A program made the position numbers and the translations under genes. Shown here piece by piece: positions 24,999 through 33,574 of a DNA stretch of 64,000 bases. The notes under the pieces were generated by a model that was given only the letters and a program-made list of their open reading frames with translations, did not search any database and was not told where the DNA came from. How positions within the stretch are numbered: position 1 is the first letter of the stretch; every line of letters begins with the position of its first letter. The stretch is from Buttiauxella sp. A111 (GTDB taxonomy: Bacteria; Pseudomonadota; Gammaproteobacteria; Enterobacterales; Enterobacteriaceae): assembly GCF_014189855.1 (NCBI RefSeq), contig NZ_BJFN01000001.1, positions 868,001-932,000 on the forward strand. The letters are read 5' to 3'.

Positions 24999-25066
24999 AG
25001 TGGTGATTCTCTCGTTCTAAATCTTGAAAGCGGGGAGTATATAGCGTTCTGAAGCCGTGCGCAGAT

Positions 25067-25339
25067 TTAGTAATGAAGACGGCATTGAAAAATAGTGAGG
25101 TATTCGTCACTGACGCTATAGACCAGACGATCCGCGTCATTTATGCGCCTGGACCACAGACCACTCAGGTTTTCACGTAAAGGTTCCGGTTTCCCCAGGC
25201 CTTCAAATGGAGAGCGCCTGGCATCTTCAATAAGTTTATTAATACGTTTTAACGTTTTTTTATCCTGCATTTGCCACCAGAGATAATCATCCCAGGCGTG
25301 ATCTGTCCATGTGAGTAACCTATTCGTCGTCTTCATCAA
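25067..25339 (-). CDS. yoeB: YoeB mRNA interferase toxin
   Basis: The protein is 84-90 residues depending on start. It contains AWDDYLWWQ, RSPFEGLGKPEPL, NLSGLWSRRI and a CRLHY C-terminus, which match E. coli YoeB including the catalytic Glu, Arg and His positions. YoeB is a RelE-fold ribosome-dependent endoribonuclease that cuts mRNA in the A site. The gene overlaps the end of the antitoxin gene by about 20 nt, the usual coupling in this family. It appears intact. Confidence 0.92.
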   Translation of the reverse strand: MMKTTNRLLTWTDHAWDDYLWWQMQDKKTLKRINKLIEDARRSPFEGLGKPEPLRENLSGLWSRRINDADRLVYSVSDEYLTIFQCRLHY

Positions 25340-25583
25340 TAATCTCTCTCCGTGAGATTTTTCCTGCCTGGACCTGGGCCATTGATTCCATCAGGCGCGT
25401 TGCATTCGCCGGCGAGCTAAGCAAATGAACGGTTTCCATCAAGGAGTTGTAGTAATCCAGTGACATCACCACGGCGTCTTCTGCATCCCGGCGCGTGATA
25501 ACCGTAATGTCGGCATTATCCACGACTTCATCAAGAACGGTTTTGAGTCGATTGCGTGCTTCTGAAAATGTAATAACCTGCAT
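25320..25583 (-). CDS. yefM: YefM antitoxin and autorepressor
   Basis: The protein has 87 residues from MQVITFSEARN; the start is chosen by homology and by GGAG just before it. The N-terminal MQVITFSEARNRLKTVLDEV and VITRRDAEDAVVMSLDYYNSL form the Phd/YefM DNA-binding fold. The acidic C-terminal tail (EIIDEDDE) binds and neutralises YoeB. The YefM-YoeB complex represses its own promoter at the palindrome just upstream. The pair lies between yehS and btsR, where E. coli has none. Confidence 0.92.
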   Translation of the reverse strand: MQVITFSEARNRLKTVLDEVVDNADITVITRRDAEDAVVMSLDYYNSLMETVHLLSSPANATRLMESMAQVQAGKISRREIIDEDDE

Positions 25584-25592
25584 AACCACTCC

Positions 25593-25619
25593 ACTTGTGC
25601 TATTTACGGTACAAGTATA
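25593..25619 (-). promoter_or_regulatory. yefM-yoeB operator and -10 region
   Basis: ACTTGT (25593-25598) and ACAAGT (25611-25616) form an inverted repeat 10 bp before the yefM start. On the minus strand TATACT (25614-25619) overlaps its distal arm as a good -10 box. This is the expected arrangement for autorepression by YefM-YoeB, although the exact E. coli TGTACA core is not fully kept. Confidence 0.65.
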
Positions 25620-25639
25620 GGGCAACTACTGGATAAAAA

Positions 25640-26368
25640 CTACACCGCTTTCAGCCCCAGCGCCTCTTTCAAACTCTTTAAATAACGACGGCTGACCGGA
25701 ACGAACTGTCCGTCGCGTAGCATCAATTCTGCCTGGCCACCCTCTTCAAAGCGGATCTCTTTGAGATGCGCCATATTCACCAGATATTGCCGATGACAGC
25801 GCACCAGCGGCGTGCGGCTTTCCAGCGTGCGCAACGTCAGTTCAGTAAACCCTTCAGCACCCTGCGCGTTGGTAACATACACGCCGCTCATCCGGCTACT
25901 GGCAAACATCACGTCGTCCATTTGCAGCAGGTAAATTCGGCTCTGCCCGGTACAAGGGATAAATTTGAGATCTTCCTGGTTCGGCGTCAGCAACGTCATG
26001 TCCTGATCGACGCGTTCATGGCGTAAGCGATGCAACGTTTTCTCCAGACGTTTGCTATCAATGGGTTTGAGCAAATAATCAAACGCGTGTTCTTCAAATG
26101 CCCGCACCGCGTACTCGTCGAAAGCCGTAAGAAACACAATGTAGGGCCGCTGCTCAGGATCAAGCATGCTCGCCATTTCAAGTCCGCTGATGCGTGGCAT
26201 CTGAATATCCGCAAACACCACGTCAGGGTGCAAACGATGCACCGCGCCAATCGCCTCGACCGCGTTACCACACTCCCCCACAATTTCAATGTCAGGCTCG
26301 TTTTGCAGCATGATGCGCAGGTTTTCACGCGCCAGCGGCTCGTCATCGACAATCAGCACTTTTAACAT
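25640..26368 (-). CDS. btsR: BtsR, LytTR-type response regulator (pyruvate sensing)
   Basis: The protein has 242 residues. An N-terminal receiver domain shows VDDEPLAR (Asp8/Asp9), [10 protein letters not shown] (phospho-acceptor Asp54) and DYLLKPID (switch Lys). The C-terminal half is a LytTR DNA-binding domain with [17 protein letters not shown] and [15 protein letters not shown]. In E. coli, BtsSR responds to extracellular pyruvate and activates the transporter gene btsT. The gene overlaps btsS by 7 nt. No btsT of usual length lies in the window. Confidence 0.93.
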   Translation of the reverse strand: MLKVLIVDDEPLARENLRIMLQNEPDIEIVGECGNAVEAIGAVHRLHPDVVFADIQMPRISGLEMASMLDPEQRPYIVFLTAFDEYAVRAFEEHAFDYLLKPIDSKRLEKTLHRLRHERVDQDMTLLTPNQEDLKFIPCTGQSRIYLLQMDDVMFASSRMSGVYVTNAQGAEGFTELTLRTLESRTPLVRCHRQYLVNMAHLKEIRFEEGGQAELMLRDGQFVPVSRRYLKSLKEALGLKAV

Positions 26369-28050
26369 GGGGTTTCCTCCAGAGGTAAACGTAGGGTAAT
26401 GCGGGTAAATCGGTCGGTCTCAAAATCCACTTTAATACCGCAATCATCGCCGTAGCGGGCACGCAGGCGCTTATCCACCAGGCTCATGCCCAACCCGCTG
26501 GCTTGGGTGTTTGGTTGGTATAAACCGGCATTGTCTTCAATAGAAAGATGCAAATATTCACCCGCCTGGCAGGCGTTAATCGTGATTTCGCCGACGCCCA
26601 GCAATTGTGACGTGCCGTGTTTAATCGCATTTTCGACAATGGGCTGCAAAGTGAAAGCCGGTAATCGTATCTGTGCCAGCGACGGTGGCACATTAAGTTG
26701 CACTTTTAAGCGGGTCTGAAAACGCGCCTGTTCGATTTGCAGATAGGCGTTCACATGCTCGACTTCATCGGCAAGCGTCACTATCTCGCTTGGGCGTTTT
26801 AAGTTTTTACGGAAGAAGGTCGAGAGATATTGCACCAACTGACACGCCTGTTCGTTATCCCGGCGGATAACGGCCACCAGCGTATTCAGGGCGTTAAATA
26901 AGAAATGCGGATTGACCTGCGCGTGCAGCAGTTTGATTTCTGACTGCGTCAGCATCTGTTTTTGCCGCTCATACTGCCCCGCTAAAATCTGCGCGGATAA
27001 CAGTTGCGCGATGCCTTCGCCGAGGGTGCGATTTATCGAACTGAACAGGCGGTTTTTCGCCTCATACAGTTTAATGGTGCCAATCACACGGCTGTTTTCG
27101 CCGTACAGCGGGATAACCAGGGTCGAACCAAGTTTGCAGTGGGGATGCAGCGAGCAGCGGTATGGCACTTCATTACCATCGGCATAAACCACTTCGCCGC
27201 GCTCGATGGCCTGCCAGGTGTAATCAGAAGAAATGGGACGGCCGGGTAAATGGTGATCGGCACCGATACCGGTAAACGCCAGCAGCTTTTCATTATCGGT
27301 GATAGCGACCGCACCGATATCCAGTTCATGATGCAGCACCTGAGCCACTTTCATGCTGTTTTCCTGGTTAAAGCCCTGGCGCAAAATCCCTTCGGTGGAC
27401 GCGGCGACTTTCAGTGCCGTAGCCGAAAATGCCGACGTGTACTTTTCAAGCATCGCGCGTTTGTCGAGCAAAATACGCATGAATAGCGCGGCCCCCACCG
27501 TGTTGGTGACGACCATTGGCGCAGCAATGCTTTTCACTAAATGCAGGGCGTCAGCAAATGGGCGCGCAATCAGCAGAATAATGCCCATCTGGAAGATCTC
27601 TGCCACCAGCGTAATGCCACCTGCTGTCAGCGGATTAAACAATAGATCGCTTCGCCCACGGCGAATGAGTAAGCGGTGTAACAACCCGCCGAGCAGCCCT
27701 TCAACAATGGTTGAAAACATGCAGCTCAATGCGGTCATGCCGCCCATTGAATAACGGTGCAGCCCGCCCGTAAGCCCGACCAGACCGCCAACCAGCGGCC
27801 CACCGAGCAACCCGCCCATAACCGCCCCAATGGCGCGCGTGTTGGCGATGGAGTCGTCAATGTGCAGGCCAAAATAGGTGCCCATGATGCAGAAGATGGA
27901 GAATGTGACGTAGCACAATAGCTTGTGAGGTAACCGGACTGTGACCTGCATCAGCGGGATAAACAGCCGTGTTTTACTCATCAACCAGGCGATAACCAGA
28001 TAGACGCACATCTGCTGAAGCAGCAGTAACACCAGATTAAATTCGTACAT
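26362..28050 (-). CDS. btsS: BtsS, LytS-type sensor histidine kinase
   Basis: The protein has 562 residues from MYEFNLVLL (E. coli 561). The N-terminal 200 residues hold several transmembrane helices of the 5TM-5TMR_LYT type ([20 protein letters not shown]). A GAF-like region (about 220-340) follows. The kinase core shows [17 protein letters not shown], with phospho-acceptor His382, and C-terminal ATP-binding motifs [15 protein letters not shown] and [11 protein letters not shown]. It is a high-affinity pyruvate sensor in the inner membrane and the partner of BtsR. Confidence 0.93.
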   Translation of the reverse strand: MYEFNLVLLLLQQMCVYLVIAWLMSKTRLFIPLMQVTVRLPHKLLCYVTFSIFCIMGTYFGLHIDDSIANTRAIGAVMGGLLGGPLVGGLVGLTGGLHRYSMGGMTALSCMFSTIVEGLLGGLLHRLLIRRGRSDLLFNPLTAGGITLVAEIFQMGIILLIARPFADALHLVKSIAAPMVVTNTVGAALFMRILLDKRAMLEKYTSAFSATALKVAASTEGILRQGFNQENSMKVAQVLHHELDIGAVAITDNEKLLAFTGIGADHHLPGRPISSDYTWQAIERGEVVYADGNEVPYRCSLHPHCKLGSTLVIPLYGENSRVIGTIKLYEAKNRLFSSINRTLGEGIAQLLSAQILAGQYERQKQMLTQSEIKLLHAQVNPHFLFNALNTLVAVIRRDNEQACQLVQYLSTFFRKNLKRPSEIVTLADEVEHVNAYLQIEQARFQTRLKVQLNVPPSLAQIRLPAFTLQPIVENAIKHGTSQLLGVGEITINACQAGEYLHLSIEDNAGLYQPNTQASGLGMSLVDKRLRARYGDDCGIKVDFETDRFTRITLRLPLEETPC

Positions 28051-28173
28051 TGCGTCTGCCGTTGAATAATAATGGGCGCGTAACATACAACGATGCGTGA
28101 TAACTTTCTTTGAAGGGTTTCAATAATTTTTGATTTGGATTTCACAATCAGATATTTCATCGCATTTTTGACC

Positions 28174-28611
28174 ATGGAGACAGGCAATTTGTTGATTCGA
28201 TCTTTTGAAGAACACGATCGTCTGCCGTTGCGCGACCTCTATTTACAAACACGTCTACACGCCTGGACATGGCTGGATAGCAGCGCATGGCGGCCAGAGG
28301 ATTTCGATAGCGTCACGAAGGATGAGCAAATCTGGGTGGCAGAAGAGGATGGTGAACTATTGGGATTTGCCTCGGTGTGGGTGGTTGATGATTTCCTGCA
28401 TAGCTTGTATGTGGCCCCCGCTCACCAGGGAAAAAGAGTCGGCAAAGCGTTGCTGGAGAAGGTTCAAGCAGAGTTTGTCTCCCACGGAACATTGAAATGT
28501 CTGGTGAAAAACGTGTCTGCGTTTGAATTTTATCAACGCCACGGCTGGTTGGTTGAATCGCGTGGGGATAGCGAGGATGGGGAGTATTATTTGATGGGGT
28601 TTGGGGGGTAA
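28174..28611 (+). CDS. GNAT-family N-acetyltransferase
   Basis: The protein is about 145 residues from METGNLL. The start is uncertain because GGAGACAGG could instead serve the TTG opening LLIRSFEEHD. VAEEDGELLGFASVWVVDDFLHSLYVAPAHQGKRVGKALLEKV contains the acetyl-CoA binding V-x-x-x-x-Q-G-x-R/K-V-G-K-A motif. The C-terminal SAFEFYQRHGWLVESRGDS completes the fold. Its substrate is unknown. It is transcribed divergently from btsS with about 120 bp between them. Confidence 0.85.
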   Translation: METGNLLIRSFEEHDRLPLRDLYLQTRLHAWTWLDSSAWRPEDFDSVTKDEQIWVAEEDGELLGFASVWVVDDFLHSLYVAPAHQGKRVGKALLEKVQAEFVSHGTLKCLVKNVSAFEFYQRHGWLVESRGDSEDGEYYLMGFGG

Positions 28612-28613
28612 AT

Positions 28614-28766
28614 CGCCCTCACCCTGGCCCTCTCCCGCAGGAGAGGGAATAGTTCAGCTATCTTCTGTACTGAGAGAGGGAACAGTTCTGTTATCTCCTC
28701 TACTGAGAGAAGGAACAGTTCTGTTATCTCCTTCTCCCTCAGGGAGAAGGCCGGGATGAGGGGCAA
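28614..28766. repeat. REP-like CCCTC.. hairpin cluster B
   Basis: CCCTCACCCTGGCCCTCTCCCGCAGGAGAGGG, two near-identical spacer units (ACTGAGAGA.GGAACAGTTCTGTTATCTCC) and an inverted closing unit CTCCCTCAGGGAGAAGG..GATGAGGG lie between the convergent GNAT and mrp genes. The internal spacer unit is itself repeated about three times. Confidence 0.75.
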
Positions 28767-28772
28767 TCCAAA

Positions 28773-29885
28773 TCAAACAGCCCTAAACGCAATATCCGCC
28801 GGAATCACTTCACCTTGCCAGTAAAGCGTGGACGCAACGCTTCCTGCCAGCTGGCGATAAACCGCAGTGAATTCGCTTTCCGGGCGGCTGACCACGGTCG
28901 GCTTACCGGCATCAAGATCTTCACGCAGCGTAATGTGCAGCGGCATCTGCCCAAGCAGTTTGGTGTGGTACTGGTCCGCCAGTTTCTGCGCGCCACCGGT
29001 GCCAAAAATCGCTTCATGATGACCGCAATTGCTACAAACGTGCATGCTCATGTTCTCAACGATGCCCAGTACCGGCACATCGACTTTTTCAAACATCACA
29101 ATGCCTTTGCGTGCATCAATTAGCGCAATATCCTGCGGGGTGGTGACTACCACAGCGCCGGTTACCGGGATGTTTTGTGCAAGCGTCAACTGAATGTCGC
29201 CTGTACCCGGTGGCATATCCAGTACCAGGTAATCGAGATCCGGCCACATCGTTTCCTGCAACATTTGCATCAGCGCTTTGCTGGCCATCGGCCCGCGCCA
29301 CACCATGGCATTTTCATCAGTGACCAAATAACCAATGGAATTCGTTGCCAGGCCGTGCGCCATGATAGGCGTCATGTGCGTGCCGTCTGGTGAGGTTGGA
29401 CGTTCGTGTTCAGCACCCAGCATAGTAGGAATGGATGGACCATAAATATCCGCATCCAGAATCCCGACTTTTGCCCCTTCGGCGATCAGCGCCAGCGCCA
29501 GATTCACCGCAGTACTCGACTTCCCGACTCCGCCCTTGCCAGAACTGACGGCGATAATATTCTTCACGCCGTTAATGCCAGGATGGTTTTTCACACGCTT
29601 TAACGTGGCGATATTGTGGCTCAGCTTCCAGTCCACCGCTTTCGCACCGGTAATACGCAATAAATCTGAGCTGCATTGCTCTTGCAAAGCCTCAAAACCA
29701 CTGCGCCAGGCAAACGGCATCAACAACTCGACGTGCAGAGTGTCATCGAGCATCGCAACGTGATGCAGGGCCTTTAAGGCGGTCAGATTATGTTTGAGGG
29801 TTGGGTGCTGAAAATTAGCCAGTGTCCCTGCGACCATAGCACGTAGCTGCTCGGGGGATTTGCTTGCCTGGGATTGAGAGTTCAT
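28773..29885 (-). CDS. mrp: Mrp/ApbC iron-sulfur cluster carrier ATPase
   Basis: The protein has 370 residues (E. coli 369). An N-terminal MIP18-like domain is followed by the deviant Walker [35 protein letters not shown] and [11 protein letters not shown] are Walker A'/B motifs, and CSNCGHHE carries the CxxC that binds the transferable 4Fe-4S cluster. It is a cytoplasmic homodimer delivering Fe-S clusters. It is divergent from metG, as in E. coli, with an ERIC element between them. Confidence 0.95.
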   Translation of the reverse strand: MNSQSQASKSPEQLRAMVAGTLANFQHPTLKHNLTALKALHHVAMLDDTLHVELLMPFAWRSGFEALQEQCSSDLLRITGAKAVDWKLSHNIATLKRVKNHPGINGVKNIIAVSSGKGGVGKSSTAVNLALALIAEGAKVGILDADIYGPSIPTMLGAEHERPTSPDGTHMTPIMAHGLATNSIGYLVTDENAMVWRGPMASKALMQMLQETMWPDLDYLVLDMPPGTGDIQLTLAQNIPVTGAVVVTTPQDIALIDARKGIVMFEKVDVPVLGIVENMSMHVCSNCGHHEAIFGTGGAQKLADQYHTKLLGQMPLHITLREDLDAGKPTVVSRPESEFTAVYRQLAGSVASTLYWQGEVIPADIAFRAV

Positions 29886-29938
29886 CCCGACTCCTTATTT
29901 TTTTGTCGGACATTGCAGTGTGTTAAGCATACCAGAAG

Positions 29939-30063
29939 ATACCCGTCATACTTCAAGTTGCATGTGCGTTGGCTGCGTTTGCTCACCCAGGTCACTGACT
30001 TTAGTCAGCTCCCAGGGACTCACAAACTTGCCGCCTGCACGCAACTCGAATTATTTAGGGTAT
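29939..30063 (-). repeat. ERIC element 2
   Basis: In reverse orientation, the stretch begins ATACCCGTCATACTTCAAGTTG, contains CACCCAGGTCACTGACTT and CAGCTCCCAGGGACTCAC, and ends CGCAACTCGAATTATTTAGG. It is about 125 bp and sits in the divergent mrp-metG promoter region, so it probably lies in one of the 5' leaders. Confidence 0.88.
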
Positions 30064-30156
30064 AAAATTTCGCTGATAGCCTTGTGTGGTTTACCACGAG
30101 GCGGCCTTTCGGTTAACATCAAAGCCCTTTTCTCTTTAGAAGATGCAATTTCTACT

Positions 30157-32190
30157 ATGGCTCATACCGCGAAAAAATTATTGGTAACGTGCGCTCTGCC
30201 GTACGCTAACGGCTCAATCCACCTCGGTCATATGCTGGAGCACATTCAGGCTGATGTCTGGGTCCGTTACCAACGAATGCGCGGAAACACGGTTAACTTC
30301 ATCTGCGCAGACGATGCACACGGTACACCTATCATGCTGAAAGCACAGCAGTTAGGCATTACTCCAGAGCAGATGATTGCCGAAATGAGTCAGGAGCATC
30401 AGACTGATTTTGCTGGTTTTAACATTAGCTATGATAACTACCACTCCACGCATAGCGATGAAAACCGCGATCTGGCGTCGCTGATTTATGGCCGTTTGAA
30501 AGAGAATGGTTTTATTAAAAACCGTACTATTTCTCAGCTTTACGATCCGGAAAAAGGCATGTTCCTGCCAGACCGTTTCGTTAAAGGCACCTGCCCGAAA
30601 TGTAAAGCACCAGACCAATACGGCGATAACTGCGAAGTCTGTGGCGCAACTTACAGCCCAACCGAGCTTATCGAACCGAAGTCAGTCGTCTCTGGCGCAA
30701 CGCCTGAAATGCGTGATTCCGAACACTTCTTCTTTGATTTGCCGTCATTTAGCGAAATGCTGCAAGCCTGGACGCGTTCTGGCGCACTGCAAGAGCAAGT
30801 GGCGAACAAAATGCAGGAGTGGTTCGAGTCTGGCCTGCAACAGTGGGATATCTCCCGTGATGCGCCGTACTTCGGCTTTGAAATCCCTGATGCGCCGGGT
30901 AAATATTTCTACGTCTGGCTGGATGCGCCAATCGGTTATATGGGTTCGTTCAAAAACCTGTGCGACAAACGCGGCGATACCGAGAGCTTTGACGAATACT
31001 GGAAGAAAGATTCCACGACTGAGCTGTATCACTTCATCGGTAAAGACATCGTTTACTTCCACAGCCTGTTCTGGCCAGCCATGCTGGAAGGCAGCGGTTT
31101 CCGCAAGCCAACCAACCTGTTTGTCCACGGTTATGTGATGGTGAACGGCGCGAAAATGTCTAAATCGCGCGGTACGTTCATTAAAGCCAGCACCTGGTTG
31201 AACCATTTTGACGCCGACAGCCTGCGTTACTACTACACCGCAAAACTGTCTTCACGCATCGACGATATCGACCTGAATCTGGAAGATTTCGTGCAGCGCG
31301 TGAACAGCGATATCGTCAACAAAGTGGTTAACCTGGCATCGCGCAACGCGGGCTTTATCGCCAAGCGTTTTGACGGCCAACTTTCTGCAGAAATTGCCGA
31401 TCCTGCCTTGTACAAAACCTTTACCGACGCCGCGCAAACCATTGGCGAAGCCTGGGAAAGCCGTGAGTTCGGTCGCGCAATCCGTGAAATCATGGCGCTT
31501 GCCGATGTTGCAAACCGTTATGTGGATGAGCAAGCACCGTGGGTTGTGGCAAAACAAGAAGGCCGTGATGCCGACCTGCAAGCCATCTGCACCATGGGCA
31601 TTAACCTGTTCCGCGTGCTGATGACCTGGCTGAAACCGGTTCTGCCGACGCTGACTGAACGTGCTGAAGCCTTCCTGAACTGTGAACTGACCTGGGACAG
31701 CATCAACACCCCGCTGCTGAACCATAAAGTGAACACTTTCAAAGCGCTGTATAACCGCATTGACATGAAACAGGTTGAAGCTCTGGTTGAAGCGTCGAAA
31801 GAAGAAGTGAAAGCTACAAGCGCGCCTGTTACGGGCCCACTGGCTGATGACCCGATTGCTGAAACCATCGCCTTTGATGATTTCGCCAAAGTGGATCTGC
31901 GAGTTGCACTGATTGAAAACGCAGAATTTGTTGAAGGTTCTGACAAGTTGCTGCGCCTGACGCTGGATCTTGGCGGCGAGAAACGTAACGTGTTTTCTGG
32001 TATCCGTTCGGCCTATCCAGATCCTGCGGCGCTGGTTGGCCGTTTGACCATTATGGTGGCAAACCTGGCACCGCGTAAAATGCGCTTCGGCATCTCTGAA
32101 GGGATGGTGATGGCGGCAGGCCCTGGCGGGAAAGATATCTTCCTGTTAAGCCCGGATAGCGGTGCACAAGCAGGTATGGCGGTTAAGTAA
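30157..32190 (+). CDS. metG: Methionyl-tRNA synthetase
   Basis: The start [19 protein letters not shown] gives 677 residues, exactly the E. coli length. Upstream in-frame codons run into the ERIC element and are not coding. [12 protein letters not shown] holds the class I HIGH motif, AKMSKSRG the KMSKS loop, and CPKC..CEVCG the zinc knuckle. The C-terminal 110 residues form the tRNA-binding/dimerisation domain ([24 protein letters not shown]). The enzyme charges initiator and elongator tRNA-Met in the cytoplasm. Confidence 0.97.
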   Translation: MAHTAKKLLVTCALPYANGSIHLGHMLEHIQADVWVRYQRMRGNTVNFICADDAHGTPIMLKAQQLGITPEQMIAEMSQEHQTDFAGFNISYDNYHSTHSDENRDLASLIYGRLKENGFIKNRTISQLYDPEKGMFLPDRFVKGTCPKCKAPDQYGDNCEVCGATYSPTELIEPKSVVSGATPEMRDSEHFFFDLPSFSEMLQAWTRSGALQEQVANKMQEWFESGLQQWDISRDAPYFGFEIPDAPGKYFYVWLDAPIGYMGSFKNLCDKRGDTESFDEYWKKDSTTELYHFIGKDIVYFHSLFWPAMLEGSGFRKPTNLFVHGYVMVNGAKMSKSRGTFIKASTWLNHFDADSLRYYYTAKLSSRIDDIDLNLEDFVQRVNSDIVNKVVNLASRNAGFIAKRFDGQLSAEIADPALYKTFTDAAQTIGEAWESREFGRAIREIMALADVANRYVDEQAPWVVAKQEGRDADLQAICTMGINLFRVLMTWLKPVLPTLTERAEAFLNCELTWDSINTPLLNHKVNTFKALYNRIDMKQVEALVEASKEEVKATSAPVTGPLADDPIAETIAFDDFAKVDLRVALIENAEFVEGSDKLLRLTLDLGGEKRNVFSGIRSAYPDPAALVGRLTIMVANLAPRKMRFGISEGMVMAAGPGGKDIFLLSPDSGAQAGMAVK

Positions 32191-32227
32191 CAACAGCAAA
32201 GCCCTCCCCCAGTATCCCGCGTTAATG

Positions 32228-32257
32228 AGCGGAGAGTATCGCAAGATATTCTCCGCT
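32228..32257 (+). terminator. Strong hairpin after metG
   Basis: AGCGGAGAGTATC-GCAA-GATATTCTCCGCT forms a long stem with a GCAA tetraloop 38 bp after the metG stop. The downstream T tract is weak (AAAATTCTTCCCTT). A related inverted segment (CCATATCTTGCGATCCGCTTT) follows about 40 bp later. It could terminate transcription or protect the mRNA end. Confidence 0.55.
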
Positions 32258-32437
32258 AAAATTCTTCCCTTAAAATCTTTATATCCTCCTGTTTTTCCAT
32301 ATCTTGCGATCCGCTTTTAGCAAAATCTTACAGCTGTCTAAATATGGATAGTCTATGTTCTTGCTTGATAATCGTTTTGTTTTAATAATGGTTCGCGTTA
32401 TTCATAAAATACTTACCGGACTATTATATTTATAAGA

Positions 32438-33127
32438 ATGGATGCTAGCAGAATGACAATACCAGCCCTGGTGCCAATGGAAAAACCGCTGTTAATACTG
32501 GAAGAACTTATTTCTCTCCTCCTTCCTTATGCAAAACCCATTCAGGAGAAAAATGCCGACAGCTTACATTTATATAACAATGACCAACTGTTAGTGGCGC
32601 TGGTGACTGAGGGAGAAGTTAACATCTATCACCGTTCGAATATGATGCTGCTGACCAATGCTAAAGCCCCTTTTATTTTTGGTTTACAAGGGTCACTTTT
32701 CCAGTACACCCTCTTTAAACTTCAGCCATTGAAAAACGCAAAAATCAGCGTACTCCCTCGGGAAAAAGCACTGAAAATCATTATTAAACACCATGCCTTC
32801 CCACAAACACTGGCGTACCAAACCTACCTTAATGAATATCAGGCAAGCCGCAATAACCTGTTGATTCACAGAACATCTTTTCATATTGTTTGTGGCTTAA
32901 TTGAAGAACTGGCCAGATTAAAGCCTGAAGAAAGAGTTAAAATTAGCATTTCAAAATACGTGCTGGACCGCAGTAATCTGGCGCGCAGTGGAGTCATGAA
33001 AATTATCGCCACCCTGCGCGAAGAAGGGTTTATCAAAGTTGAAAATGGCAAATTAATTCAATTAATTAAAAACCTTCCTATGCAAACCAATGCCAGTGAA
33101 CAGGGAATTATTACGAATAAAGCCTGA
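32438..33127 (+). CDS. Crp-like/IprA-type winged-helix regulator
   Basis: The protein has 229 residues from the first ATG; MTIPAL or MEKPLL starts are possible. The N-terminal ~130 residues resemble a cyclic-nucleotide-binding-type beta roll lacking obvious ligand residues (LLVALVTEGEVNIYHRSNMMLLTNAKAPF). The C-terminal part holds a winged helix, RSNLARSGVMKIIATLREEGFIKVENGKLIQL. This matches the IprA (YaiV)-like group of Enterobacteriaceae. It lies directly upstream of two tandem autotransporters whose promoters share a palindrome, so it is their likely regulator (inference). No autotransporter-type palindrome is seen before this gene itself. Confidence 0.7.
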   Translation: MDASRMTIPALVPMEKPLLILEELISLLLPYAKPIQEKNADSLHLYNNDQLLVALVTEGEVNIYHRSNMMLLTNAKAPFIFGLQGSLFQYTLFKLQPLKNAKISVLPREKALKIIIKHHAFPQTLAYQTYLNEYQASRNNLLIHRTSFHIVCGLIEELARLKPEERVKISISKYVLDRSNLARSGVMKIIATLREEGFIKVENGKLIQLIKNLPMQTNASEQGIITNKA

Positions 33128-33233
33128 TGGTAGGTTGAGTATTACAACAATAATTGTTTGCGATATGTTATTTAATTGTTTCTATACAACACAATCAAAC
33201 AATAAACCCGTTGTTTGAAAATATTCTAATTCC

Positions 33234-33276
33234 GTCCAAAACTGGACACTTATTCAAATAAAAAAAAGGGTATTCT
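33234..33276 (+). promoter_or_regulatory. Promoter and operator of autotransporter 1
   Basis: The palindrome GTCCA-AAAC-TGGAC (33234-33247) lies 23 bp before the -10 box TATTCT (33271-33276), with no good -35 box. The centre would be near -42, the place of a class II activator such as Crp. The same palindrome, spacing and -10 box occur before the second autotransporter. The winged-helix regulator encoded just upstream is the obvious candidate to bind. Confidence 0.65.
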
Positions 33277-33330
33277 AGGCGCATAGAATCTTAGGACGCG
33301 CCAGCTAATTTCAGGCATTTTTATTGTTTA

Positions 33331-33455
33331 TACCCAAAATAATTCGAGTTGCTTAAAGGCGGCAAATCTGAGAATCCCCAGGAGCTTACTTAAGTAAGTG
33401 ACTGGGGTGAGCGGATGCAGCCAACGCATAAGCAGCTTGAAGTATGACGGGTATA
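33331..33455 (+). repeat. ERIC element 3, in the leader of autotransporter 1
   Basis: TACCCAAAATAATTCGAG opens the element. AGAATCCCCAGGAGCTTAC and AAGTAAGTGACTGGGGTGAG are canonical ERIC core sequences, and it closes with GACGGGTATA. It is about 125 bp and lies between the predicted promoter (33271) and the start codon (33575), so it is transcribed as part of the 5' leader and can fold into a long hairpin. Confidence 0.92.
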
Positions 33456-33574
33456 TTCCCTATAAGGAATGACAATAAACCCTGTCTGACTCTGTATTTA
33501 TCTCCTGTAAATAAAAACTTAGCGCGCATGAGATTAATTAGCTGTCGAATAGCAAATATAGAAGGATTTAAATC

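Noticed and set aside
28614-28766. CRISPR array
   Set aside because: Repeats are palindromic, imperfect and contiguous with no unique spacers; no cas genes occur in the window.
30506-31138. 210-residue frame inside metG
   Set aside because: Out-of-frame shadow of a full-length, highly conserved gene; composition unlike any protein.
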